NCBI GenBank assembly: GCA_023429825.1 | Contig: JAEZDC010000007.1 | Location: 1-47,029 of the forward strand | Origin: Bacteroidota bacterium | GTDB taxonomy: Bacteria > Bacteroidota > Bacteroidia > Chitinophagales > Chitinophagaceae | Direction of reading: 5' to 3' | DNA: 47,029 nucleotides | Part shown: one piece after another, positions 33,371-41,953 of the stretch | Numbering within the stretch: position 1 is the stretch's first letter | Layout: every line of letters begins with the position of its first letter | Program-made: the position numbers and the translations under genes | The notes under the pieces: generated by a model | What the model saw: only the letters and a program-made list of their open reading frames with translations | Told to the model about the DNA's origin: nothing | Database searches by the model: none

Positions 33371-35572
33371 ATGCCTTCCCTTTCCCAATTACCTTTTTTA
33401 CAGGCACTGGGGTATGCAATTGCTAACAGCTTATGGCAAATGGCATTGGTGTGGATCGTGTTTGTGCTGCTAAACAGTGTATTTAAGTTCAGAAGTGAGA
33501 TCAAATACAAAACAGCCGTAGCTGCACAGCTTATCGGCTTTTCCTGGTTTGTAATAACACTGCAATTCTATTATAAACAGTGCAGTGAAGCATTACAACT
33601 GGCCAAAGCTATGAGTTTACATAATGGAGGAGAAAGTGTACTGCTGTCTCCTGCAACTGAAACGTTCAGCGGCTACATGCTCAATTTTGTGGTAAAGACA
33701 GAACAGGTATTACCTTACCTGTCTATTGCATATATAGTACTATTAGTATTTCTCACTCTCCGGTGGTTCAGGGCATACAGATATACGCAGATCGTGCGCC
33801 TGAACGGGCTACATAAAATAGATGTTGATTGGAAGCTCTTTGTTAATCGTATTGCTTCGCAACTTGGGATAAAGCAAACAGTAAGGATCTATCTGAGTGA
33901 ACTGGTAAAAAGCCCGGTAACAATAGGATTTATCAAACCGGTGATCCTGGTTCCTATAGCCAGCATCAATCATCTTACTGTTCAGCAACTCGAAGCTGTT
34001 ATCCTGCATGAGTTGGCTCATATCAAACGCCACGATTATTTACTCAATATATTATTATCGATCATTGAACTGGCTCTTTTCTTTAATCCATTTACAAGAT
34101 TGATCAATAAATCAATATCGAAGGAAAGAGAAAATAGTTGCGATGACTGGGTGTTGCAATACCAATATAATCCTTCAATGTATGCTGAAGCTTTATTGAG
34201 AATTGCCGTGTTACAGAAAACACCGGTAATGGCAATGCATGCAGTAAAAAGTAAAGGTGAACTGGTAGCAAGAGTGCAACGTATGATTCACCAGAAAGAC
34301 AGTAGGTTCAGCTACCGCCACCAGCTTCTAGCTTTGTTGTTAATGACCGGCATACTTACATCATTAGCCTGGTTCGACCCGAACCAGTTGAAGACACAGG
34401 AGACAGCTTCCGCGATCAAACCAACTGAGCTTCCATATGTAGTAGAACCTTTGGCAGCTAAAGTGGATAATCCATTCTTCAATCCTATTTCTTTTTTTAA
34501 TGAACCATTGAAAGAAGAGGTACAAAAGACGATCAAATTATCGCGTAAAGAGCTGGCCAGGGTGAAAAGAGATCTGGAAACAGCTGCAAGAGAGATTGAA
34601 TTACCCAAGATTTCCCCTGTAACAGTTGAGAATCTTGAATTAATAGAAAAAAGCTTATCGCATGTTGAAAAGAATATGAAGAAAGGCTTATTCTCTACAA
34701 CTAAAATGCGTACTCAACTAGATCAACTTCACAGCAATTATTTTACAGTCGACTCCCTTGTAAAGCATCGTAACAATTTCACTTTTGCTTTTGCTCCGTT
34801 TGGTATGCAGTGGCAAAGCCAGAGTATAGAAGAATTAAAGAAGGCAGAGGTTAGTATAGCTAAAGCGTTAAAAACAAAACAGATATCTGCAATTGATGCA
34901 AAGAAATTCCAGGAAGATATACATAAGGCAATGGAAGATCTGAAGCACTTTGTAATGCCTACCACAGACTTTGGCTTTGCAGATAAAGCAGGTGCCGGAG
35001 TATATTATTTTGACGGCAGTGAGGAAGAAGCAAAATTGAGAAGCTTGGATAAGTTTCGAACTTACTATCAAACTGCTCCTACAGCGGCATTCAGACAAAG
35101 AAATGAAAAGGAGGAATTAAAGGAAATAGAAGAACATAATCGAAATTCAAGGATTGCCTCTGGTCAAAGAAAAGTGAAGATGAAAATTGATTCATTAGAA
35201 CTGGTCGCTTCAAAAAAACGCCACGAGCTAATGGATAATAAAGCTGTTGTACGTTACCAGGATATGGTGAATCTTCACAAAGCTCCGATAGTTGTTACTG
35301 AAGGTGAATATACACTCACTGTTCCCCAGGGAAAACGTGTGGTAACATCTCCGGGGGCCACTGCTTATACTTACGTATATGGCAATACCACAAAAAAGAA
35401 AGAAACAACCTGCATAGATTGTAAAGAAAAAGAGACAGTAAAGAGCGAATGTGAGCCGTCAAAAACCAATACGAGAACTCCGCTAAAACCTGTGACGGTG
35501 AATGGAAAAATTTATCATGTTCCTTCGCAAAGGAAGGCTGGTGAACCTGTCATTACTATCGAAATTCATTAA
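33371..35572 (+). CDS. BlaR1-like M56 membrane metallopeptidase
   Basis: 733 residues. Five hydrophobic segments (about 11-36, 46-68, 113-133, 222-240, 321-338) surround the M56 zinc-peptidase site HELAHIKRHDY with H213, E214 and H217; the later ENSCDDW adds the third ligand region. In BlaR1/MecR1 this protease inactivates the BlaI/MecI repressor. The C-terminal about 390 residues are not a penicillin-binding sensor: they are charged and helical (about 375-620), then end in a short cysteine-bearing tail (TTCIDCKEKETVKSECEPS). The signal sensed is therefore unlikely to be a beta-lactam and is unknown. Forms a two-gene operon with the repressor. Confidence 0.9.
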   Translation: MPSLSQLPFLQALGYAIANSLWQMALVWIVFVLLNSVFKFRSEIKYKTAVAAQLIGFSWFVITLQFYYKQCSEALQLAKAMSLHNGGESVLLSPATETFSGYMLNFVVKTEQVLPYLSIAYIVLLVFLTLRWFRAYRYTQIVRLNGLHKIDVDWKLFVNRIASQLGIKQTVRIYLSELVKSPVTIGFIKPVILVPIASINHLTVQQLEAVILHELAHIKRHDYLLNILLSIIELALFFNPFTRLINKSISKERENSCDDWVLQYQYNPSMYAEALLRIAVLQKTPVMAMHAVKSKGELVARVQRMIHQKDSRFSYRHQLLALLLMTGILTSLAWFDPNQLKTQETASAIKPTELPYVVEPLAAKVDNPFFNPISFFNEPLKEEVQKTIKLSRKELARVKRDLETAAREIELPKISPVTVENLELIEKSLSHVEKNMKKGLFSTTKMRTQLDQLHSNYFTVDSLVKHRNNFTFAFAPFGMQWQSQSIEELKKAEVSIAKALKTKQISAIDAKKFQEDIHKAMEDLKHFVMPTTDFGFADKAGAGVYYFDGSEEEAKLRSLDKFRTYYQTAPTAAFRQRNEKEELKEIEEHNRNSRIASGQRKVKMKIDSLELVASKKRHELMDNKAVVRYQDMVNLHKAPIVVTEGEYTLTVPQGKRVVTSPGATAYTYVYGNTTKKKETTCIDCKEKETVKSECEPSKTNTRTPLKPVTVNGKIYHVPSQRKAGEPVITIEIH

Positions 35573-35573
35573 T

Positions 35574-35600
35574 AAAAAAGCATCTTAAGATGCTTTTTTT
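35574..35600 (+). terminator. Terminator of the BlaI/BlaR-type operon
   Basis: AAAAAAGCATCTTAAGATGC followed by seven T residues: a stem GCATCTTAAGATGC with A/T extension. It directly follows the stop codon of the peptidase gene. Nothing else is apparent before the SET gene. Confidence 0.85.
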
Positions 35601-35669
35601 ATTGTTCCCAAATCGAATACTCATATTGAGCTTGTCATTCACTATTTGTAAATCTGTATTTTTAGATGA

Positions 35670-36074
35670 ATGACCAAAGAAGAATTATTATATGAGCTTA
35701 CTGCTCACAACTATGTAATGTTGAAGCCCTCACCTGTGCATGGGATAGGAGTATTTGCCATCACTGATATACCTAAAGGAACACAAAATATTTTCTCAAA
35801 AGGAATTGGTAATTGGATAAAGGTTTTAAGAAGCGAAATAGATGCACTCCCTCAACATTCAAAAGACGTAGTAGAGAATTATTGTCTTTATGATGAGCGA
35901 TACTACTGGCTTCCCGATTATGGATTTAAAGTAGTTGACCTTGCCTGTTTTCTTAACCATTCAGATGAGCCAAACCTGGTCTCTGTTAATGACGGCGAAT
36001 ATTTCCAGTCTACCAGGGATATACGAGCCGGCGAAGAGTTGTTTCTCGACTATGGAGAAATAATAGATGAGTGA
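35670..36074 (+). CDS. SET-domain protein, putative lysine methyltransferase-like
   Basis: 134 residues, entirely a minimal SET domain. SPVHGIGVFA (21-30) matches the SET-I SxxxGxGVFA motif, CFLNHSDEPNL (93-103) the NHSxxPN SAM/catalytic motif, and GEELFLDYGE (121-130) the GEELxxDYG motif with its catalytic tyrosine Y128. The pre- and post-SET cysteine clusters of eukaryotic enzymes are absent, as expected for the short bacterial type. The substrate is unknown. It ends three bases before the stop of the convergent transporter gene and has no terminator of its own visible. Confidence 0.85.
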   Translation: MTKEELLYELTAHNYVMLKPSPVHGIGVFAITDIPKGTQNIFSKGIGNWIKVLRSEIDALPQHSKDVVENYCLYDERYYWLPDYGFKVVDLACFLNHSDEPNLVSVNDGEYFQSTRDIRAGEELFLDYGEIIDE

Positions 36075-36077
36075 TCC

Positions 36078-37562
36078 CTAAAACTGTATGATCTTCATTT
36101 TCGGCACTAATGACTTCATTACACTCCATGCTATTAGGTATGCCACGGCACAAATGGAGAAAATAATAAAATAGCCGGCCTCTTTTCCCTGGAATCCGAG
36201 GAATTGCATTTGGGTCTTATCAGCATGTGTAAATAACACGCCGGAGCCTTTATTAATGAGGAAAGATCCAATACCTCCTGCCATTCCCCCGATACCCGTT
36301 ATTGTTGCAATAGCTGATTTAGGAAACATATCTCCAACGGTAGAAAAGATGTTTGCACTCCACGATTGATGTGCAGCACCTGCGATACCGATAATGACCA
36401 CCGGTATCCAGTATGTATAAGAGCCTAAGGGCTGAGCAAGCAATGCAAGCAATGGAAAGAATGCGAAGATCAACATGGCTTTCATTTTGCCCGCATAAGG
36501 ATTCATACCTTTCTTTTCTACGAAGAAGCCAGGCAACCATCCACCAATAATTGATAATAGGGTTATACCATATAATACAAACAATGGTATAGAACCCTTT
36601 GCAGAATCGATCCCATAAATATCTTTCAGGTACGCCGGCGTCCAGAATAAGAAGAACCACCAAACACCATCAGTCATGAATTTGCCGAATGCAAAAGCCC
36701 ATGTTTGTTTATAAGAAAGACAATTAGCGAACGACATTTTTTTCTCAGCGGCAATCACAGGTTCACTCACCTGGTTGTTTATCACAATATCCTGTTGAAT
36801 GTACTCCAGTTCCCCTTTATTCACCTTAGGATGAACTTCAGGCTTTTTATACATCGCTGTCCAGAAAAACATCCACACAAAACCTAATGCGCCAATAACA
36901 ATAAAAGCCATCTCCCAACCCCAGGCTTTAGCTATAAAAGGAATAGATAAGGGCGCAAGCAAAGCACCAACTGTTGCACCTGCATTAAACACACTCGTTG
37001 CCAATGCCCTGTCTTTCTTAGGAAAATATTCTGCAGTTGCTTTGATCGCTGCAGGAAAGTTGCCTGCTTCACCAAGTGCTAATACGATACGGGCAATAAT
37101 GAATAACGTTACGCTTGTCGATACAACAAGTGTAGTATTGCCTACTGTTTCAATAGCATTCTTTGCGCCTTCAAAACCTACAAACCATTTTCCCGTTAAC
37201 ATACCGGAAGTTGCTATACCGCAAAACGCATGAATACATGCCCCTACACTCCACACAGCGATAGCCCAGTTGAAGCCTTTCTTCGTATCCATCCAATCAA
37301 CAAACCTTCCGGCAAATAACATAGAGACTGCATAGGCGATAGAAAATAACGCAGTGATGGTTCCATAGTCACTATCAGTCCAATGGAATTCGGGAACTAA
37401 AAAATCTTTCCAGGTTAATGAAAGAACCTGCCTGTCCAAATAGTTGATGGTTGTAGCAAAGAACAGTAAAGAGCAAATTGACCAACGGTATTTGCTCAGC
37501 TTTTGGCTAAAGGTTGGTTTTGTTTGTGTAGTCGGTGGTTGGGCAATCGTTGAAGCACTCAT
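36078..37562 (-). CDS. exuT: Hexuronate MFS transporter (ExuT-like)
   Basis: 494 residues with about 12 membrane helices. The N-terminus WSICSLLFFATTINYLDRQVLSLT, then DYGTITALFSIAYAVSMLFAGRFVDWMDTKKGF and RIVLALGEAGNFPAAIKATAEYFPKKDRALATSVFNAGATVGAL, are typical of the anion:cation symporter branch that carries glucuronate/galacturonate. A hydrophilic insertion after residue 90 (GIATSGMLTGKWFVGFEGAKNAIETVGNTT) is longer than in ExuT of E. coli. It is the last gene of the minus-strand eda-exuT pair; the 130-base gap holds a dispersed repeat. It brings in the monomers used by the uxa enzymes in this locus. Confidence 0.88.
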   Translation of the reverse strand: MSASTIAQPPTTQTKPTFSQKLSKYRWSICSLLFFATTINYLDRQVLSLTWKDFLVPEFHWTDSDYGTITALFSIAYAVSMLFAGRFVDWMDTKKGFNWAIAVWSVGACIHAFCGIATSGMLTGKWFVGFEGAKNAIETVGNTTLVVSTSVTLFIIARIVLALGEAGNFPAAIKATAEYFPKKDRALATSVFNAGATVGALLAPLSIPFIAKAWGWEMAFIVIGALGFVWMFFWTAMYKKPEVHPKVNKGELEYIQQDIVINNQVSEPVIAAEKKMSFANCLSYKQTWAFAFGKFMTDGVWWFFLFWTPAYLKDIYGIDSAKGSIPLFVLYGITLLSIIGGWLPGFFVEKKGMNPYAGKMKAMLIFAFFPLLALLAQPLGSYTYWIPVVIIGIAGAAHQSWSANIFSTVGDMFPKSAIATITGIGGMAGGIGSFLINKGSGVLFTHADKTQMQFLGFQGKEAGYFIIFSICAVAYLIAWSVMKSLVPKMKIIQF

Positions 37563-37580
37563 AGCGTTTAATTTTTTTGA

Positions 37581-37661
37581 AGTTCGTTATCGCACTGCAA
37601 TTGTTCTGTAGTTGATTGTTGCGCAAAGAAGAGAACGTACAAGTGTGCGACGCAACGGAAG
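37581..37661 (+). repeat. Dispersed intergenic repeat, copy B
   Basis: GTTCGTTATCGCACTG...TTGTTCTGTAGTTGATTGTTG...GTACAAGTGTGCGACGCAAC-GGAAG can be aligned base for base with 43434-43513 apart from a few gaps; the last 25 bases are identical in both. The two ends are imperfect inverted repeats of each other (GTTCGTTATCGCAC against GTGCGACGCAACGGAA). Confidence 0.75.
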
Positions 37662-37692
37662 CTTCATTAATATACTGCAGCAGGCTACATAA

Positions 37693-38370
37693 TTATTTTC
37701 CGGCTTTTATATCTGCGATGATATTGATAACGTCTTTTGTTGCACTGGTAATGGTTTCATAATCTTTATTCTCAAGTAAAGTTTTAGTGATGAGCTTACT
37801 GCCCATTCCCACTGCGCTAACACCAGCTTTGAACCAGCCTGATATATTTCCTTTATCTAACTCCACACCACCCGTTGGCATAAATAACAAATCAGGAAAC
37901 AATTCTTTGATAGCACTCATAAAGCCGGGGCCCAGAATATTACCCGGGAACAACTTAACGAATTTAGCTCCTAGATTTTCTGCCTTAATGATCTCTGTTG
38001 GTGTCATACATCCCGGTACCCATAGCATGTTATTGGTATCTGCAACCGTTACAACATCTTCAACCAAACCCGGAGATATAAGATAATCTGCACCGGCATC
38101 CACAAAAGCCTTTGCTGCATTTGCATTCTTAATAGTACCTACACCAAGGAACATATCTTTCATTTCCGCATCGCATACCTTACGCATCTCAGCGAAATTC
38201 TTTAATGCAGCTTCTCCCCTGTTCGTGTACTCAACAGCACGAATACCAGCATTGTACAATGCCCTCAAAACTTCAATGCTCACTTCTGTATCCTTGTAAA
38301 AATAAAGTGGCAGGATTCCCGCTTGCGGGATCAATTGCAATAATGCTGACTTCTTATCCATTGTGTTCAT
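37693..38370 (-). CDS. eda: KDPG/KHG aldolase
   Basis: 225 residues, the family's usual size. Cleaves 2-keto-3-deoxy-6-phosphogluconate to pyruvate and glyceraldehyde 3-phosphate, the last step of the uronate route encoded here. Schiff-base lysine K139 lies in AKFVKLFPGN and the general base E48 in AVEYTNRG; MFLGVGTIKNANAAKAFVDAGADYLISPG and LFMPTGGVELDKGNISGWFKAGVSAVGMGSKL are typical. An internal ATG at residue 4 is an alternative start. It is divergent from kdgK, sharing a 221-base intergenic region with a LacI-like operator. Confidence 0.95.
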   Translation of the reverse strand: MNTMDKKSALLQLIPQAGILPLYFYKDTEVSIEVLRALYNAGIRAVEYTNRGEAALKNFAEMRKVCDAEMKDMFLGVGTIKNANAAKAFVDAGADYLISPGLVEDVVTVADTNNMLWVPGCMTPTEIIKAENLGAKFVKLFPGNILGPGFMSAIKELFPDLLFMPTGGVELDKGNISGWFKAGVSAVGMGSKLITKTLLENKDYETITSATKDVINIIADIKAGK

Positions 38371-38479
38371 TTAAAATAATGGCATACAATCTTGCAGAAA
38401 GCAAAGAGGAAAAGCAAGCTGTCGCAATGGAAAGATACGAAGCTGCTATGTTGTGCTACTTTATAACAGCATCAATATT

Positions 38480-38497
38480 TACGCAAACGTGTTCGTA
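38480..38497. promoter_or_regulatory. LacI/PurR-type operator between eda and kdgK
   Basis: TACGCAAACGTGTTCGTA matches its reverse complement at 14 of 18 positions and resembles the ACGCAAACGTTTGCGT PurR-type consensus with central ACGT. It lies in the divergent promoter region: 110 bases upstream of eda and 95 of kdgK. TATCTTTA at 38550-38557 could be the kdgK -7 element. No other recognisable motif was found in this gap. Confidence 0.55.
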
Positions 38498-38591
38498 GAT
38501 TTTTGCAGTTAAACTCTTCTTAATCAGGAATGATTCTAAAGTGGGGCTCTATCTTTATGGCTCTATTATTCATTCTAAATAACGACTGCTC

Positions 38592-39617
38592 ATGTCAAAA
38601 AAAGTTGTTACACTCGGAGAGATCATGCTGCGACTCTCCACTCCCGGGTTCGAAAGATTTGTACAGGCCGATAGTTTCGATGTTACTTATGGTGGCGGTG
38701 AAGCAAATGTGGCTGTGGCTGTTACCAACTATGGTTTGGAAGGTGTATTTGTTACAAAAGTTCCTGATAATGCAATAGGCCAGGCTGCCATCAATCATGT
38801 TCGTCGATACGGAGTAAATACGCAACACATTGCCAGAGGTGGAAAAAGATTAGGTATCTATTTTTTAGAGACAGGTGCTGCGATGAGAGCATCGCAGGTT
38901 ATTTACGACAGGGCTGGTGCATCTATCGCTGATGTTGATATTAGTGAATTTGATTTTGATAAAATATTCGAAGGCGCTTCCTGGTTTCATACCACAGGTA
39001 TCACTCCTGCATTAAGCGATAAAGCTGCCGCACTAACAGAAGCTGCATTAAAAGCTGCTAAAGCAAAAGGGATCACTACAAGTATTGATCTTAATTATAG
39101 AAAAAAACTCTGGAGCAAAGAAAAAGCGAAAGAAGTAATGACGCGTCTTTGCCAGTATGTAGATGTGTGTATAGGTAACGAAGAAGATGCAGAAACTACC
39201 TTGGGATTTAAACCTGAAGGAACAGATATTACCAAAGGTGAATTGAACCTCGATGGTTACAAAAGCATCTTTGCACAGATGAAAGAAAAGTTTGGATTTA
39301 AGTATATCGCTTCTACGTTAAGAGAAAGCCACAGTGCTTCAGATAACGGATGGAGTGCATTGGTATATGATGGCAGTAATTTTCATCACACTCGCCAGTA
39401 TGAAGTGCGTATTGTGGACAGGGTTGGTAGCGGGGATTCTTTTGCAAGTGGCTTTATTTATGGATTGGTAAGCGGAATGCCAATGAACGAAGCTGCAGAA
39501 TTTGGTGTAGCAGCATCTGCACTAAAACATACTATTCCAGGCGATTTAAATCATGCAACACTCGACGAAGTAAAAGGCCTGATGAAAGGTGATGCTTCAG
39601 GACGAGTTCAGCGATAA
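38592..39617 (+). CDS. kdgK: 2-keto-3-deoxygluconate kinase (PfkB family)
   Basis: 341 residues. Phosphorylates KDG, the shared product of the UxaA and KduD branches, to KDPG for the aldolase. PfkB hallmarks: TLGEIMLRLSTPGFERFVQADSFDVTYGGGEANVAVAVTNYG at the N-terminus and RVGSGDSFASGFIYGLVSG at the C-terminus with catalytic base D282. It is transcribed away from eda, with the two genes of the lower pathway sharing an operator. The YhcH-like gene lies 176 bases downstream past a repeat copy. Confidence 0.93.
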   Translation: MSKKVVTLGEIMLRLSTPGFERFVQADSFDVTYGGGEANVAVAVTNYGLEGVFVTKVPDNAIGQAAINHVRRYGVNTQHIARGGKRLGIYFLETGAAMRASQVIYDRAGASIADVDISEFDFDKIFEGASWFHTTGITPALSDKAAALTEAALKAAKAKGITTSIDLNYRKKLWSKEKAKEVMTRLCQYVDVCIGNEEDAETTLGFKPEGTDITKGELNLDGYKSIFAQMKEKFGFKYIASTLRESHSASDNGWSALVYDGSNFHHTRQYEVRIVDRVGSGDSFASGFIYGLVSGMPMNEAAEFGVAASALKHTIPGDLNHATLDEVKGLMKGDASGRVQR

Positions 39618-39681
39618 TTTTTCATATGGCAAGCAATCGTTAGAAAACCGTTCTGTGTCTACAGTGACGGTTATTTTTTTA

Positions 39682-39766
39682 ATACCAGCTTTTGTTTTTC
39701 ATAGCATCGCTCTCGCCATAGGCGAGACGTCGCAAGCACTTCATCGTTCATAACAATGTGAGCTGT
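39682..39766 (-). repeat. Dispersed intergenic repeat, copy E, with hairpin insert
   Basis: The minus strand matches copy A (416-498) almost base for base at both ends. At the centre the six bases CAACAG of copy A are replaced by a hairpin, CTCGCCTATGGCGAG (39712-39726 region). The element sits between kdgK and the YhcH-like gene. Confidence 0.75.
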
Positions 39767-39793
39767 TCTTACCCAAACTATAAACTATAAATT

Positions 39794-40246
39794 ATGATCA
39801 TCGATACTATTAACAACGCTTCTAAATACTATAGTGTTCATCCACTTTTTGAAAAAGCATTCCAGTATATCAACAGCCAGGACTTAGCGAATCTTGCTGA
39901 TGGCAAGTATGAAATAGAAGGAGATAATTTAAAAGCCATCATTTCCAATAAAAATGGAATGACTGCTGAAGAATCTGCTTCAAAATTCGAATGCCATAAT
40001 CGGTACATCGACATCCAGCTTTGCATTAAAGGAAAAGAAAACTTTGGATGGAAGCCAAGAGAGAATTGTACAACAGAGAAAGGAGAATACAATCCCGAAA
40101 AGGATGTTTTATTGTATAACGATGCTCCCGAAATGTACTTTCAATTAAGAGATAATCAGTTTGTCATTTTCTTTCCGGAAGATGTACATGCGCCAATGAT
40201 CGGTGAAGGACCAATAAAGAAGCTGGTGATCAAAGTAAAAATTTAA
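39794..40246 (+). CDS. YhcH/YjgK/YiaL-family protein
   Basis: 150 residues of a cupin-like beta-barrel. Signatures: SQDLANLADGKYEIEGDNLKAIISNKNGMTAEESASKFECHNRYIDIQLCIKGKENFGWKPRENC, and the C-terminal FVIFFPEDVHAPMIGEGPIKKLVIKVKI, where FPEDVHAP with its metal-ligand histidine is the family's fingerprint. Members accompany sialic acid, uronate and other sugar-acid genes and are thought to act as sugar isomerases or anomerases. Its place in this pectin locus suggests a helper on a uronate intermediate. It converges on kduI with 30 bases between. Confidence 0.88.
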   Translation: MIIDTINNASKYYSVHPLFEKAFQYINSQDLANLADGKYEIEGDNLKAIISNKNGMTAEESASKFECHNRYIDIQLCIKGKENFGWKPRENCTTEKGEYNPEKDVLLYNDAPEMYFQLRDNQFVIFFPEDVHAPMIGEGPIKKLVIKVKI

Positions 40247-40276
40247 TAGCACCTCGATTGTAATCAGGGGTAATTA

Positions 40277-41107
40277 TTATTTCAGATCCGTGATCGGTGC
40301 AGGGTCCATATCTGTGAACTGTTGGTTCTCCCCCGCCATTCCCCAGATGAATGCATAATTAGAAGTACCGCATCCAAAATGCACACTCCATGGGGCTGCA
40401 ATTACAGCTTCATGATTTTGCATAATAAGATGGCGGGTTTCCTGTGGCTCGCCCATCATATGAAATACTCTTTGATCTTGTGGAACATCAAAGTAGAAAT
40501 ACACTTCCATTCTTCGTGTATGTGTATGGGGCGGAACAGAATTCCATACACTGCCTTCTTTTAATACGGTTAAACCCATCACAAGCTGGCAACTCTTTAT
40601 TCCATCAGCATGAATGTATTTGTAGATCGTTCTTTCGTTAGAAGTATTGAAAGCACCAAGGTTTACAGGTGCAGCCTGTTCTTTAGTGAATTTCGTTGTT
40701 GGATATTCATGATGCGCCGGCGCGGAAAGTAAAAAGAACACCGCAGGCTCTGACTCGTTCAAAGATTTGAAGGTTACTTCCCTTACTCCCTTTCCTGCAT
40801 ACAAACATTCTAGTTTGCTCAATGGATATTCAGCTCCATCAGTTGTAACTTTCCCATCACCACCAACGTTGATAATGCCTATCTCTCTTCTTTCTAAGAA
40901 AAACTCAGATCGTAGCTCTGCATTATTCTTTAATGAAACGATTTTTTTTACCGGTTTAACTCCACCGATGATCATCCTGTCGTAATGAGAATAGATGTAA
41001 GTAATATCGTCCACTCTCATTAGGTTCTCACAAAGAAAATTTGAACGCAACGCGTCAGTTGTCATTTCACTTGTTTCTTTCGGGCTATTTTGAAAACGAA
41101 TTTGCAT
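40277..41107 (-). CDS. kduI: 4-deoxy-L-threo-5-hexosulose-uronate ketol-isomerase
   Basis: 276 residues, normal size. KduI converts the unsaturated-uronate product DKI to 3-deoxy-D-glycero-2,5-hexodiulosonate for KduD. Signatures: EFFLERREIGIINVGGDGKVTTDGAEYPL, KLECLYAGKGVREVTF, SVWNSVPPHTHTRRMEVYFYFDVP (the HxH-E zinc site) and APWSVHFGCGTSNYAFIWGMAGEN. The presence of KduI/KduD means the organism receives lyase products, not only saturated galacturonate. It is the last gene of the minus-strand block, separated from kduD by 81 bases. Confidence 0.95.
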   Translation of the reverse strand: MQIRFQNSPKETSEMTTDALRSNFLCENLMRVDDITYIYSHYDRMIIGGVKPVKKIVSLKNNAELRSEFFLERREIGIINVGGDGKVTTDGAEYPLSKLECLYAGKGVREVTFKSLNESEPAVFFLLSAPAHHEYPTTKFTKEQAAPVNLGAFNTSNERTIYKYIHADGIKSCQLVMGLTVLKEGSVWNSVPPHTHTRRMEVYFYFDVPQDQRVFHMMGEPQETRHLIMQNHEAVIAAPWSVHFGCGTSNYAFIWGMAGENQQFTDMDPAPITDLK

Positions 41108-41188
41108 TGAATAAGAAATTAGGAATGATAAATAAGGAATGTGAAAGTAATGACTTACTAACTTCTCATTTCTTATTTTGTGTTGTTT

Positions 41189-41953
41189 TTATCTACCCAT
41201 CCAACCGCCATCAACTGTCAAGATCGTTCCATGCACATAGCTAGCGGCATCTGATGCAAGGAACACAACCGGTCCTTTAAAATCTCCAGGCTGACCCCAA
41301 CGGTTTGCGGGAATGCGACTAAGGATCGATCTACTCCTCTCCGCATCATTTCGCAAAGCTTCAGTGTTATCTGTTGCAATGTACCCCGGTGCAATGCCAT
41401 TCACATTAACACCTTTAGCTGCCCACTCATTTGCAAAAGCTTTGATCAGGCTTGATAACGCTCCCTTGCTTGCAGCATATCCCGGAACTAAAATGCCTCC
41501 TTGAAAACTTAAAAGTGAACAAGTGAAAATGATCTTACCGTTTCCTCTTTGCAACATATGTTTACCGATCTCTCTTGCAAGAATGAAGGGCGCATCGAGG
41601 TTAATATTCAGAACTCTATCCCAGTATTCATCGCTGTGTTCAGCAATAGGCTGCCGAAGAATGGTGCCTGCATTATTGATGAGAATATCTATGTTGCTGT
41701 TCTCCTGCAAGACCTTTTGGATAAAAGCATAGATGCTTTCCCTGTTGCTCATATCGCATTGATACGACCTGAATGTTCTTCCTAATGCGGTTACCTCTCT
41801 TTCTATTTCACTGCCTGGCTGCAAAGAAGAAGAAACACCTATAATATCAGCTCCGGCTTCTGCAAGACCTAATGCCATTCCTTTTCCAATGCCTTTATTA
41901 CAACCGGTAACTAAAGCAGTTTTTCCTGTAAGATCAAATAGATTCATTAACAT
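41189..41953 (-). CDS. kduD: 2-deoxy-D-gluconate 3-dehydrogenase (SDR family)
   Basis: 254 residues of a classical short-chain dehydrogenase. KduD reduces the KduI product to KDG with NADH. Cofactor motif TGCNKGIGKGMA (from about 16), NNAG near 93-96, catalytic S146-Y159-K163 (YAASK), and the C-terminal GTILTVDGGWMGR are all present. The ATG at 41953 overlaps the uxaC stop (TAATG), suggesting translational coupling; an ATG two codons on at 41947 gives the standard MNLFDL start and is an alternative. Confidence 0.95.
   Translation of the reverse strand: MLMNLFDLTGKTALVTGCNKGIGKGMALGLAEAGADIIGVSSSLQPGSEIEREVTALGRTFRSYQCDMSNRESIYAFIQKVLQENSNIDILINNAGTILRQPIAEHSDEYWDRVLNINLDAPFILAREIGKHMLQRGNGKIIFTCSLLSFQGGILVPGYAASKGALSSLIKAFANEWAAKGVNVNGIAPGYIATDNTEALRNDAERSRSILSRIPANRWGQPGDFKGPVVFLASDAASYVHGTILTVDGGWMGR

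Noticed and set aside
33371..35572. Beta-lactam resistance sensor
   Set aside because: The M56 peptidase lacks a penicillin-binding C-terminal domain and there is no beta-lactamase gene in the neighbourhood.
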